This document shows, in pieces, positions 50,023 through 58,939 of a DNA stretch of 64,000 bases. Within the stretch, counting starts at the first letter, position 1. Each line of letters begins with the position of its first letter. Under the pieces are notes generated by a model, which saw only the letters and a list, made by a program, of their open reading frames with translations, had not been told where the DNA came from and made no database searches. The DNA is taken from positions 1-64,000 of the forward strand of contig NZ_CP053844.1 of the NCBI RefSeq assembly GCF_013201685.1, in the 5' to 3' direction. The DNA is from Campylobacter geochelonis. Its GTDB lineage: Bacteria; Campylobacterota; Campylobacteria; Campylobacterales; Campylobacteraceae. A program made the translations under genes and the position numbers.

Positions 50023-51531
50023 ATGAGTTGTGCGGTATATATCGATATCGCTGCTAAGCAAAACTACATCTTTAGTTCAAATAAACTTAAAGATATAGTC
50101 GGAGCTAGTGAGATTATCAGACAAGTCACAAACAAAGATTTAGAAAAGACTTTTGTTAAAAAATATCCTAAATTTAAAGAGCCAGATGGAAATTTTGGTG
50201 GCGGAAACGCTCTTTTGTTTTTTGATGATGAAGTAAGTGCTAAGGATTTTATCAGAATATACTCAAAACATTTGCTTGAGGCTTTTCCATCTTTAACTCC
50301 ATATTTTTTACTCGACGCTAAATTTGATGAAAACAACTATCAAGAAAGTATCAACAAAACTCACGAAAAACTAGAAAAGCTTAAAAACAGCTATTTTCCA
50401 CTCACTCAACCACTAAATTTAGGTATAGAATCGCTTTGTCCAAACAGTGATTTTCCAGCGATTGTCAAAGATAATAGCAAGAGTGGAAAGAGTAAATTTT
50501 ACAGCAAATCAACTATGGCTAAACGAAATATGAGCGAAAAGGCAAATGCTAATTTTAATGAATTGTTTAATGATGTTTTGATTAATAAATTTAATGATAA
50601 GTTTTGCTTTTCACTAGAAATCGATAAAATAATCCACGATGAAAACTCCTACGCTGCTATCGTTCATATCGATGCAAACGAGCTTGGAAGTAGAGTTAAA
50701 CAGCTTAAAAGTTTTAACGTTGCCAAAGAATTTTCACAAGTCGTAGATACAAATATGAAAAAGGCGATGGAAGAGACGATTAAAATCCTAGCTTCTAAAT
50801 TTAAAAATGGAAAGTTTGATGGAGAGTTTTTTGATGGAGCAAATTTAGAGCTTAAAACAGATGATGATAAATTTATCTTGCCATTTCGACCTGTTGTTTT
50901 AAGTGGAGATGATTTGACCTTTATCAGCGAGGGGCGACTTGGAGTTTTTATAGCAAGAACATTTATAAATGAGCTTAAAAAACTGCCTTTAAATTTTGTT
51001 TCAAGCGATGATAAAAAACTCAAACAACCACTTTTTGCAAGCGGAGGAATCGCTATAGTCAAGGCAAAAACTCCGTTTTTTAAAGGCTATACCTTTGCAG
51101 AAGAGCTAACGACAAGCGCTAAAAAACTTCTTAAAGAAAGCACAAATAAAGATGAAAAAACGAGCATTGATTTTTTTATCCTATCTTCTGGAATTTTGGG
51201 CGAATTTGATGATGTTAGAAAGAGATATTTTACAAAAGATAGTAAAGAGCTTTATAATGGTGGTTATAGTGAGGCTGATTTTGCAAGGCTTGTCAAACTT
51301 ATGCAAGAGTTAAAAGATATATCAAAAAACAAAATTATGAAGCTTAGAGATCTAGCTTTTGAAAGCGAAGAAAGCGTTAAAAAATATCTTGAAGTTTATT
51401 GTGATAACAAATTGATTAAAGATAATAAGCTTGAATTTAAAATGCTCGTAGAAGCCATAGAGCTGATGAAATTTTATCCGATTTTTGATGGCGAGTTTTA
51501 TAAAGGAGAGCAATCATGCAAAAACAACTAG
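50023..51531 (+). CDS. cas10: Cas10, type III-D CRISPR effector large subunit (no HD domain)
   Basis: 502 residues. It starts straight in a palm domain (VYIDIAAKQNYIFSSNKLKDI) with no N-terminal HD nuclease domain. The second palm has HIDANELGSRVKQ and the nucleotide-cyclase motif SGDD at 294-297 (usually GGDD), so the two Asp needed for metal binding remain. Only one Cys lies in the middle part (LCPNSDF), so no Cys-type zinc knuckle is evident. Type III-D Cas10 proteins typically lack HD. It is first in the operon and overlaps the next gene by 16 bases. Likely role: scaffold, and cyclic oligoadenylate synthesis on target RNA binding. Confidence 0.9.
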   Translation: MSCAVYIDIAAKQNYIFSSNKLKDIVGASEIIRQVTNKDLEKTFVKKYPKFKEPDGNFGGGNALLFFDDEVSAKDFIRIYSKHLLEAFPSLTPYFLLDAKFDENNYQESINKTHEKLEKLKNSYFPLTQPLNLGIESLCPNSDFPAIVKDNSKSGKSKFYSKSTMAKRNMSEKANANFNELFNDVLINKFNDKFCFSLEIDKIIHDENSYAAIVHIDANELGSRVKQLKSFNVAKEFSQVVDTNMKKAMEETIKILASKFKNGKFDGEFFDGANLELKTDDDKFILPFRPVVLSGDDLTFISEGRLGVFIARTFINELKKLPLNFVSSDDKKLKQPLFASGGIAIVKAKTPFFKGYTFAEELTTSAKKLLKESTNKDEKTSIDFFILSSGILGEFDDVRKRYFTKDSKELYNGGYSEADFARLVKLMQELKDISKNKIMKLRDLAFESEESVKKYLEVYCDNKLIKDNKLEFKMLVEAIELMKFYPIFDGEFYKGEQSCKNN

Positions 51532-53558
51532 AAATTACGCTAAAAAGCAACGCTCTTATAAGCAATGGCGATGGATATGGGCTGGTTGATGTTGATTCGA
51601 TTAGTGATGAGTTTGGAAGATTTTATATCCCAGCAAAACGTTTAAAAGGAGTGTTAAAAGAGAGCGCGACCGAAGTTTTAGAGATGCAAGGAAAACTAGA
51701 TGATGAGATAAAAAATCAGATAAACAAGCTCTTTGGAACTTCTAAAGAAAAAGGCAAAATCAGCATAGAAAACGCTATCATAGATGAGAGCGAATTTCTT
51801 AAACGGCTTAGCATTTTTGGTAAAGAACGTGTAAAATCACTTAAATCTATGGTTATTAACCAAACTTCTATCGATGAAAATGGTGTAGCAAAGTCTGGAA
51901 GTCTAAGAAGGATGAGAGTCATAAAAAGTGGTAATAAATTTAGCACTAAAATCGAGCTTGAGGAAGATTTAAAAGATAAATTTAAAGAGTTGTTAAATCA
52001 TGCTATAAAAAACTTAAAACGCCTTGGCAGTAGTAGAAACAGAGGTTTAGGCGCGGTTGAGTGTGAGCTTGTGCCGATAAAAGATAGTAAAAAATCACTA
52101 AATTTTAACCTTAAAAACAGCTGCATAGTTATAAATTTAACTCAACCAACCGCAATCACTTTAAAAAAAGGCGATGATTTTAATATCCAAACATACGACT
52201 ATCTCCCATCAACCACGCTAAAAGGTGCGATTTTAGCAAAGCTTAGAAGTATAAAAAAAGATGATTTAGCAGATGAGTTTGAAAAAGCGATAGTAAAAAA
52301 TGGCTATCTTTTTAAAGATAACAAAATTTACCGCCCTACTCCAAATATACTTGAAAAGTATAAATACGAAAACAGTAACGAAGCGCTTGATAAATTTAGC
52401 ACAACAAACGGAAAAGAACCTGAAGCAAAATGCTCAAAACTAGGTGGTTTTTTCTATGCAGATGGCAAAACGATAGAATTAATAAAACCTAAAAAAGAGA
52501 GCTTTTTTCATATACAAAGAAGCAGAATTTCTCAAAGTAGCGATAAAGAAAACGGAGCTATTTTTACCTATGAATCTCTTTGTAGAGATCAAAGCTTTTG
52601 CGCTGAAATTTTATGCGAATCCACTCTTTTAGAAAAAGTTAAAACCGCTTTAGGAAGCGAGTTTGCCTTGCAAATTGGAAGATCTAAAAACGCTCAATAC
52701 TCAAAAACGCAAGCATTTATAAACGTGGTTAATAAAGCAAAAGAGCAAAATTTAAAATCAAAAGCTTATTTGGTTTGTGAAAGCCCACTTATCTTGCTTG
52801 ATGAATTTGGCGTACAAAGCCCAACTTTGGCTAACTTAAAGCTATATATAGACTCTTTGTTAGAGTGCGATTGTGAGATTGTCAAATCATCAGCTCGTTT
52901 CTCAAGACAGCAATCTTATAAGCTAAGCTATAAATGCAAGGTAAAAGAGACCTTAGGTTTTGAGAGTGCAAGTACGTTTTTAATCGATTTTAAAAAAGAA
53001 TGCGATATCTCAAAGCTTGAAAAAGGGCTTGGAGAATTAGTAGAGTTTGGTTATGGGCAGGTTAGAGTATATGATGAGTTTAAAGACTTTGAATTTATAA
53101 ATTTAAACGACAAAGAAAAATCAAGCATTATCGAAGAAGTTTTTGATAATCAAAAAGAGCTTTTGTTTAAACTTTTAGAGGAGTATTTTTATGAGAAGAT
53201 GTGTTTGAACGGATTTAAAGAAATCGCAGTCAAAGACGAAAACATCACATCTAGCGAGTACTCTAGGCTTGAGAAAATCGTATCTTCATCATCAAAGCAA
53301 AAAGATTTAAAAGATAAATTAGAAGCTAAAAAAGAGAACAACACCAACGAACTAACAACCTTTAATCAAAAGATAAAAAACAAATTTATACAGATAAATG
53401 ACTGGTTTGATAAAATTCCCGAATTTGATAGCGTAAAAGATAAAATCAGTGAAAATTTATACAACGAATTCGTAGATAGTCGTGGATATGAGCTTCAAAA
53501 AAGATTTCTAATCAGCCTTATTAGATACCACAGAAACGTAAAAAAGGATGTAAAATGA
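51516..53558 (+). CDS. Cas7-Cas5-Cas11 fusion (Csx10-containing)
   Basis: 680 residues in three parts. Residues 1-190: a Cas7/RAMP domain with FYIPAKRLKGVLKESATE, LFGTSKEKGK and GSSRNRGLGAVE (Gly-rich loop). About 195-530: a second RAMP of the Csx10/Cas5 type with YLPSTTLKGAIL, the Csx10-like LQIGRSKNAQYSKTQAF and a C-terminal EFGYGQVRVY. About 535-680: a helical, charged region without beta features, the expected Cas11 small-subunit fusion. This three-part layout is that of the III-Dv effector. It overlaps cas10 by 16 bases and the next gene by 4. Confidence 0.85.
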   Translation: MQKQLEITLKSNALISNGDGYGLVDVDSISDEFGRFYIPAKRLKGVLKESATEVLEMQGKLDDEIKNQINKLFGTSKEKGKISIENAIIDESEFLKRLSIFGKERVKSLKSMVINQTSIDENGVAKSGSLRRMRVIKSGNKFSTKIELEEDLKDKFKELLNHAIKNLKRLGSSRNRGLGAVECELVPIKDSKKSLNFNLKNSCIVINLTQPTAITLKKGDDFNIQTYDYLPSTTLKGAILAKLRSIKKDDLADEFEKAIVKNGYLFKDNKIYRPTPNILEKYKYENSNEALDKFSTTNGKEPEAKCSKLGGFFYADGKTIELIKPKKESFFHIQRSRISQSSDKENGAIFTYESLCRDQSFCAEILCESTLLEKVKTALGSEFALQIGRSKNAQYSKTQAFINVVNKAKEQNLKSKAYLVCESPLILLDEFGVQSPTLANLKLYIDSLLECDCEIVKSSARFSRQQSYKLSYKCKVKETLGFESASTFLIDFKKECDISKLEKGLGELVEFGYGQVRVYDEFKDFEFINLNDKEKSSIIEEVFDNQKELLFKLLEEYFYEKMCLNGFKEIAVKDENITSSEYSRLEKIVSSSSKQKDLKDKLEAKKENNTNELTTFNQKIKNKFIQINDWFDKIPEFDSVKDKISENLYNEFVDSRGYELQKRFLISLIRYHRNVKKDVK

Positions 53559-54817
53559 GCCAAAATCCAAGAATAACAAAAAAATTTGTCTTAAAAGCCA
53601 CGCTTATAAACAAAACAGCATTTAGCATATCAAGTGGCGAGGGCGAGTTTATAGATAGTATTGTAGTTAAAGATGCAAATGATAAACCTTATATCCCAGC
53701 AAGTTCGCTTATAGGAGTTTTGCGAAGTGAGTGTAATAAATTTAGTCCAAACAAAACAGCTTTTGATGAGTTTTTCGGAAGTGGAGATAAACCAAGTGCG
53801 ATTTGTATAAATGACTCGAGTTTAAATGGAAACGGCGAGATAAATTTGCGAAATGGTGTGAAAATAGATCCTAAAACAAACATCGCTAAAGATGGCGCAT
53901 TATACGACTTTGAGTGCGTTGTAGCTGGGAGTGAGTTTGACTTTCAAGCAGAGCTTACACTTCGACAAATGCACGATGAAAAGGCGATTTTAGAGATTTT
54001 TGATACGCTTTGTTGTCTTATCAAAAATGGCTTTAGCATAGGCGCAAAGACACAAAATGGACTTGGAAAAATCAAATGCAAAAAGCTTGAAATTTGTAAA
54101 TTTGACTTCGCAAATGATAAAAATGCCTTTGAAAACTATATAAATGCTAAATTTAGTAATAACTATGAGCCAAAATTTAAGCCTGAAAAGCTTTCAAACA
54201 CAACTGAAATTTCACTTAGCTTAAATATAATAAATTCACTTCTCATAGGCTCAACTCCAGATGAAAAAAGCGACGCAGATGTAGTGAGTCTTAACGAAAA
54301 TGGCGAGTTTTTACTAAGTGGCACAAGCCTAAAAGGAGCGTTGCGAAATCAAGCTTTAAAAATCGCAAACACCTTTGCTAAGGGCGATTTGGTTGATGAG
54401 CTTTTTGGTTATATAAGCGAAGATAAAGAACAAAAAGCTAAAAAATCGCGCATAAAAGTTAGCGAAACACAGATAAATAAAGCTGTTAGAAAGCTTCACC
54501 AACGTATCAAAATCGATCGTTTTAGCGCAGCGACAATCGATGGCGCACTGTTTGATAGTGAAGCTATTTTTGGTAGTGATGATATGCTTGTAAATTTAGA
54601 AATCACTAATGCTTCAAAGCAAGAGTTAGGACTTATCTTGCTTACGTTAAAAGACCTTTGCACGGGCTTTTTAGCAGTTGGAGGCAATAAAAATATCGGG
54701 CGAGGCGTATTTAGTGGCGAGATAGAAAAAGTCCTTCATAATGGCGAAGATTTAAGCAAAGATTATGAGCGCTTAAACGCTTTTGCAAGCGAGTTTAGCA
54801 ACGGAGGTGCGAAATGA
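53555..54817 (+). CDS. Cas7-2x: two fused Cas7 backbone subunits
   Basis: 420 residues made of two RAMP domains. The first (about 1-180) has ISSGEGEFIDSIVVKD, YIPASSLIGVLRSE, FFGSGD and GAKTQNGLGKIK. The second (about 205-415) has LLIGSTPDEKSDADVV, LSGTSLKGALRNQALK, LFGY and VGGNKNIGRGVFSG. The matching blocks in each half (PASSL/SGTSL, FFG/LFG, Gly-rich loop) show the duplication. Such a double Cas7 is one of the III-Dv subunits; its conserved acidic loops usually cut target RNA. Confidence 0.87.
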   Translation: MSQNPRITKKFVLKATLINKTAFSISSGEGEFIDSIVVKDANDKPYIPASSLIGVLRSECNKFSPNKTAFDEFFGSGDKPSAICINDSSLNGNGEINLRNGVKIDPKTNIAKDGALYDFECVVAGSEFDFQAELTLRQMHDEKAILEIFDTLCCLIKNGFSIGAKTQNGLGKIKCKKLEICKFDFANDKNAFENYINAKFSNNYEPKFKPEKLSNTTEISLSLNIINSLLIGSTPDEKSDADVVSLNENGEFLLSGTSLKGALRNQALKIANTFAKGDLVDELFGYISEDKEQKAKKSRIKVSETQINKAVRKLHQRIKIDRFSAATIDGALFDSEAIFGSDDMLVNLEITNASKQELGLILLTLKDLCTGFLAVGGNKNIGRGVFSGEIEKVLHNGEDLSKDYERLNAFASEFSNGGAK

Positions 54818-55320
54818 ATGATAAAATAAGAGTAAATTTAGACAAGATTTTCTTTGAAAATTTAAAAAACAGCTTAGTAAATGAGATAGAAGATGGTTGG
54901 GGAATTTTTTGGTTAAAAGATGAGATAAAATTTGCTAAGATTGCCCATAAAAGAGCTGAATTTTATGATAATTTTAAGCTAAATGAAGATGAGATTTTAG
55001 AAGCTAGAATTTTTAACAAAGATAAAGAAATTTATCTTTTTAGGCGTTTTGGCGAGCTAGAGGCTTGGCTTATGGATGATGAAAATAAAGAGAAAGAAGA
55101 TGATTTTCTTGAAGAAACTATCAACTTGCTTGGCTCAAATCCAACGCCACTAAAAGATGGCTTTTATAAGCTAGAAGCAGAGAGTGGCTCAAGCTTCATA
55201 CTTCCACTTGATAAAGAGTACAAAACTGTACAAATCGTCCGCAGAAACTATCTAGTTATAAGCGAAAATTCTCAAGTTTCTTATGGGGATTTTAGACTTG
55301 TAGAGATAAAAGGAGAATAA
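54814..55320 (+). CDS. csx19: Csx19-like small subunit
   Basis: 168 residues, alpha/beta, no membrane segment. IEDGWGIFWLKDEIKFAKI, EARIFNKDKEIYLFRRFGEL and a final VQIVRRNYLVISENSQVSYG match the spaced Trp/Arg/Phe pattern of Csx19, a protein found only with type III-D effectors. Its place between the double Cas7 and the Cas7-insertion genes also fits. It overlaps the preceding gene by 4 bases. Its precise role in the complex is poorly known. Confidence 0.78.
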   Translation: MNDKIRVNLDKIFFENLKNSLVNEIEDGWGIFWLKDEIKFAKIAHKRAEFYDNFKLNEDEILEARIFNKDKEIYLFRRFGELEAWLMDDENKEKEDDFLEETINLLGSNPTPLKDGFYKLEAESGSSFILPLDKEYKTVQIVRRNYLVISENSQVSYGDFRLVEIKGE

Positions 55321-55321
55321 G

Positions 55322-57103
55322 ATGGTAAATCAAAATAATAAAACACCAAAAGCAGTTACTTATGACGCTCATGCACCATATAACTTTGTTCCATTAAATG
55401 ATAAGGTTGTAGAATTTGATAAAATTTTGGATTTAAAGCTTGATAAAGATGAAAATTTAGAGTCAAAAGAAGATAGCGAAATTTATGGTTTAAGCAAGTT
55501 TCATGATGGCGCAAACAGTGGATTTATCGAGCTTGAGATAGAGGCTTTAACTGCGATTTTTGTTGGAGATAGTAACAAAAATAGCACAATGTTTTACAAC
55601 ATTAACAACAACTACCAAATTCCGGCAAGTTCGCTTCGCGGTATCATAAAAACTCTTGTAGAAGTTGCTAGCTACTCTAAATTTATGACTTTTAATGATA
55701 GTAGGTTTTACTTTCGTGATGTGGCTGGAAAATCAGGCAATAGTCTTAAATCTATTTATTCAGATAAATTAGTTAGACTAGTTATATCAGAAGAAACCAA
55801 TACAAAAAAAACAGAACCAAAGTCAGAAGCTGGTTTTTTACAAAAGATAGATTCAAGACATTATCAAATAGTCCCAGTTAAAATGGAAAAACGACTATAT
55901 ATTGATAAATTTGGCACTGATTCATACAAATATCCAAAAATGAAAATTGAATATACAAATAAAGGATATGAAGTTTATTCTGGGTATATGAAAAGTTTTA
56001 AAAAAGACAAAAAGTCAGGAAAAAAAATTGATACAAGTAAAAAGCATTATTATGAATTTAATTTACCAGATAAAAATATACAAGCTTTTACTGTTCCATA
56101 TGAAACTATTAAATTATACAAAGAAGATAATCTTAAACAACAACCGCAAAGAAAAAGAAGTGGTTTTATAAATTTATTAGATGAATTAGAAAAATATACA
56201 AAAAAATACCCACATGGAGTTCCTTGCTTTTACATAAAAAATGAGATTAAAAACGAGGTAGAGATTTTTGGACATACGCCGTATTTTCGTATCCCTTATT
56301 CTAGAAAAATCTCCTCTTCTATCCCGCTAGAACTTAGAAATAAAACCAAATTTGACCTAAGTGAAGCTATCTTTGGAAAAGAGACGATAATAGCAAGTAG
56401 AGTGTTTTTTGAAGATGCGAAGCTAAAAAGTGAGGCTAAATTTGAAAAAGAGGAAAATCTTATCTTATCAAGCCCAAAACCAACTTCGTATAATCTATAT
56501 CTTGAAAATACAAATTTAAACAATATTTCTCAAATCAAACATTACGATAGCCCCGAAAGCAAAATTCGTGGTTATAAATTTTATCATCATAAAAACCATC
56601 GATACGAAAATACGCCACAAAGCAGCATTACAAAAACAGTCAAACCACTATCAAAAGGAGCAAAATTTAAAGGTAAAATTCGCTTTGAAAACTTAAGCGA
56701 TATCGAGCTTGGAGCGTTGCTTTTTGTGTTAAATTTACCAAAAAACTGCCAGCATAAAATCGGCATGGGCAAACCTCTTGGGTTTGGCAGTATTGATATA
56801 AAAACGACTTTAAAGTTGGTTGATATCAAAGAAAGATATGCAAATGTTTTTGATACAAAAGGTGGATTTTATCAACCGGTTAAAAGTGGCATAGATATGA
56901 GTTGTTTGAAAAAAGAATTTGAGAAATTTATCCTTGAAAAAATAGACTCTAAAAACACTTCGCTTTGGGATGAAGACAGGCTTAAAGAGTTAAAAGTTAT
57001 GCTTGATTTTACGAACAAAGACAAGCTAAAAAACAGATCATATATGGAACTTGATAGCTTTAAACATAAAACAAAAATCCTACCACGCCCAAGCGAACTA
57101 TAA
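55322..57103 (+). CDS. Cas7 with a large insertion (TIGR03986-type RAMP)
   Basis: 593 residues. It starts with the family's APYNFVPLNDKVVEFDKI, then a RAMP core with IFVGDSNKNSTMFYN, YQIPASSLRGIIKTLVE and SRFYFRDVAG. A Lys-rich insertion of roughly 200 residues (about 140-325) separates this from FGHTPYFRIPYSRKI and the end of the fold, with KIGMGKPLGFGSI as the Gly-rich loop. The insertion is more AT-rich in DNA than its flanks. In III-Dv complexes this subunit sits at one end of the Cas7 filament. ATG is 1 bp after csx19. Confidence 0.87.
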   Translation: MVNQNNKTPKAVTYDAHAPYNFVPLNDKVVEFDKILDLKLDKDENLESKEDSEIYGLSKFHDGANSGFIELEIEALTAIFVGDSNKNSTMFYNINNNYQIPASSLRGIIKTLVEVASYSKFMTFNDSRFYFRDVAGKSGNSLKSIYSDKLVRLVISEETNTKKTEPKSEAGFLQKIDSRHYQIVPVKMEKRLYIDKFGTDSYKYPKMKIEYTNKGYEVYSGYMKSFKKDKKSGKKIDTSKKHYYEFNLPDKNIQAFTVPYETIKLYKEDNLKQQPQRKRSGFINLLDELEKYTKKYPHGVPCFYIKNEIKNEVEIFGHTPYFRIPYSRKISSSIPLELRNKTKFDLSEAIFGKETIIASRVFFEDAKLKSEAKFEKEENLILSSPKPTSYNLYLENTNLNNISQIKHYDSPESKIRGYKFYHHKNHRYENTPQSSITKTVKPLSKGAKFKGKIRFENLSDIELGALLFVLNLPKNCQHKIGMGKPLGFGSIDIKTTLKLVDIKERYANVFDTKGGFYQPVKSGIDMSCLKKEFEKFILEKIDSKNTSLWDEDRLKELKVMLDFTNKDKLKNRSYMELDSFKHKTKILPRPSEL

Positions 57104-57116
57104 AAAAAGGACTAAA

Positions 57117-58574
57117 ATGAGAAAAATAATATCGTTTTTACAAACTAACTCAAAGAATAAGAAATCACAATATCATATTGGTGAATGTGAAGAATTTATC
57201 ACTAAAGAGAAGTTTTACACATCAACAGATGCTTTAGTAAATTCAAAAAAAAGAATAGATGCTGAATTTATCTTAATAGGCAAAGAAAAGGATTTTAACA
57301 ACATATCCAAGCTTGTAGAAAATCCTCCAAAATTTACTAAAATCACCTACACCCAAAATGCTTATGAAAAACTTTTTAATGATATTGCAAAAGCCATAAA
57401 TCATAACGAGCTTGATAATAAATCATATCAAAACGATTATGAAGTTATCATTGATATTACTCACTCATCAAGGGATAATGCATTCATCGCGGCATTAAAT
57501 ATGCTTTTAAACAAGCTTAAGCCAGAACTAAAATATAAAATAACAATTATCCAAGCAAGATATATAGAAGATAAAAAAGAAGAATATGAATTTGTAAAAC
57601 TTGACCGCTATATTAAAATTATGCAATCCTCTTTTGCTTTACTTAGTTTTAAGCAGTATATAAAAGTTCCAAATTTGTCTATCGATGATGATTTTTATAA
57701 AAATCTTAAACGATTTAGTGAAGCATTTTTATCTAATCAAATAGATAAATGTCAAGATGACTATACTGAATTAAAAAATAGTTTAAAAAAAGAAAAAAAT
57801 GGCGAACTAGCATATTTATCCGAATTTATCGATGATATTTTAGGTGATTTAAGCTTTTTTGATGAGATTACAAATCAAACTCCAAGATATCAAATATACT
57901 TTAATGTGGCTGTATTTTTACACAAAAAAGGATATTTTTTAAACTCATCACAGTTTTTAATCGAAGCTATTCCATTTTATATCTATGATTGTTTAAAAGA
58001 ATTTATAAAATACAAAAATAATAAAAAGATTAATAAAGATATAAGTAAGCTATGTAAAAACTTTTTATTTGGCAAAATATATCGAGATAAACAGCTATCT
58101 TGTTATTTTAATTTTGGTGGGAATGATGAATTTATCTATAACATCTACTTTGATAAATTTAATATTTTAAACAATCTTAGAAAAAATATAGGCGGTATCA
58201 GACACAAACTTACTCATATTGAAGAAAACTCAGATGTTTCACAAGATGATTTAAAAAAACAAATAGACGAATTTCGCGAACAGATAATAGACAATGATAT
58301 TTTAAGAGATTTATCGACTAAAGAGTGCAATATTCAAAATTATACAGCTTATAAATTGAAAGAATTTATAGAAAAAACTAATAAAAAAATGAATTCTCAA
58401 ATACAAGAAAAGAATTTTTATGATATTTATATCAAAACTTACATTGAAAATGATTTAGCTAAAAATAAAGAAATTTTTGAATTCTTTGATAAAAACAAAA
58501 AAGAGGTTCAAACCTTATATAACAATATTAAGAAAGAAAAAATTACCCAAATTTACGATGAGAATTTACAATGA
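57117..58574 (+). CDS. CARF-HEPN ribonuclease, Csx1/TM1812-like
   Basis: 485 residues from ATG at 57117 behind AAAAAAAGGACTAAA (the frame is open 22 codons further up, inside the previous gene). The N-terminal CARF-type domain has VIIDITHSSRDNAFIAALN (D113-R119, the TM1812-type DITHxxR motif). The C-terminal HEPN domain has R362-H367 (RHKLTH), the RxxxxH ribonuclease motif. Such proteins cut RNA when activated by cyclic oligoadenylate from Cas10. It sits inside the operon, overlapping csx20 by 4 bases. Confidence 0.85.
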   Translation: MRKIISFLQTNSKNKKSQYHIGECEEFITKEKFYTSTDALVNSKKRIDAEFILIGKEKDFNNISKLVENPPKFTKITYTQNAYEKLFNDIAKAINHNELDNKSYQNDYEVIIDITHSSRDNAFIAALNMLLNKLKPELKYKITIIQARYIEDKKEEYEFVKLDRYIKIMQSSFALLSFKQYIKVPNLSIDDDFYKNLKRFSEAFLSNQIDKCQDDYTELKNSLKKEKNGELAYLSEFIDDILGDLSFFDEITNQTPRYQIYFNVAVFLHKKGYFLNSSQFLIEAIPFYIYDCLKEFIKYKNNKKINKDISKLCKNFLFGKIYRDKQLSCYFNFGGNDEFIYNIYFDKFNILNNLRKNIGGIRHKLTHIEENSDVSQDDLKKQIDEFREQIIDNDILRDLSTKECNIQNYTAYKLKEFIEKTNKKMNSQIQEKNFYDIYIKTYIENDLAKNKEIFEFFDKNKKEVQTLYNNIKKEKITQIYDENLQ

Positions 58575-58939
58575 AACTTCTTCTTTTATTTTCGCACTCT
58601 CTAACAAACGAGCAGATTAAAGATGCAAAAAACTCGCTTAAAATCACTGAATTTATATCTCTTCCGCAAGATTTACAAGGCCGATTTTCTCAAGTTCCAG
58701 CCGAACTTGAGAGTCTAGATGAGTTTGCTAAACCATTTTATGAGTTTATCAAAGCAAGTGCAACAAAGGGCGATTTTGTCTTGGTTCAGGGCGATTTTGG
58801 GCTTAGTTATAAGCTAGTTGAGTTTTGCAAAAGAGCAAATTTAAAACCAGTTTATGCCACTACAAAACGAGATGTTGTTATAGATGAAGATGGTGTAAAA
58901 AAGAGCATTTTTAAACATGTTAAATTTAGAGAATACTAG
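58571..58939 (+). CDS. csx20: Csx20-like protein, candidate ring nuclease
   Basis: 122 residues with LLLLFSHSLTNEQIKDAKNS, LQGRFSQVPAELESLDEFA, GDFVLVQGDFGLSYKLVEF and VYATTKRD...FKHVKFREY, the pattern of the Csx20 family. Csx20 is grouped with CARF-related proteins and predicted to degrade cyclic oligoadenylates; this activity is not shown by the sequence. It overlaps the CARF-HEPN gene by 4 bases and abuts the RT-Cas1 gene exactly. Confidence 0.8.
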   Translation: MKLLLLFSHSLTNEQIKDAKNSLKITEFISLPQDLQGRFSQVPAELESLDEFAKPFYEFIKASATKGDFVLVQGDFGLSYKLVEFCKRANLKPVYATTKRDVVIDEDGVKKSIFKHVKFREY

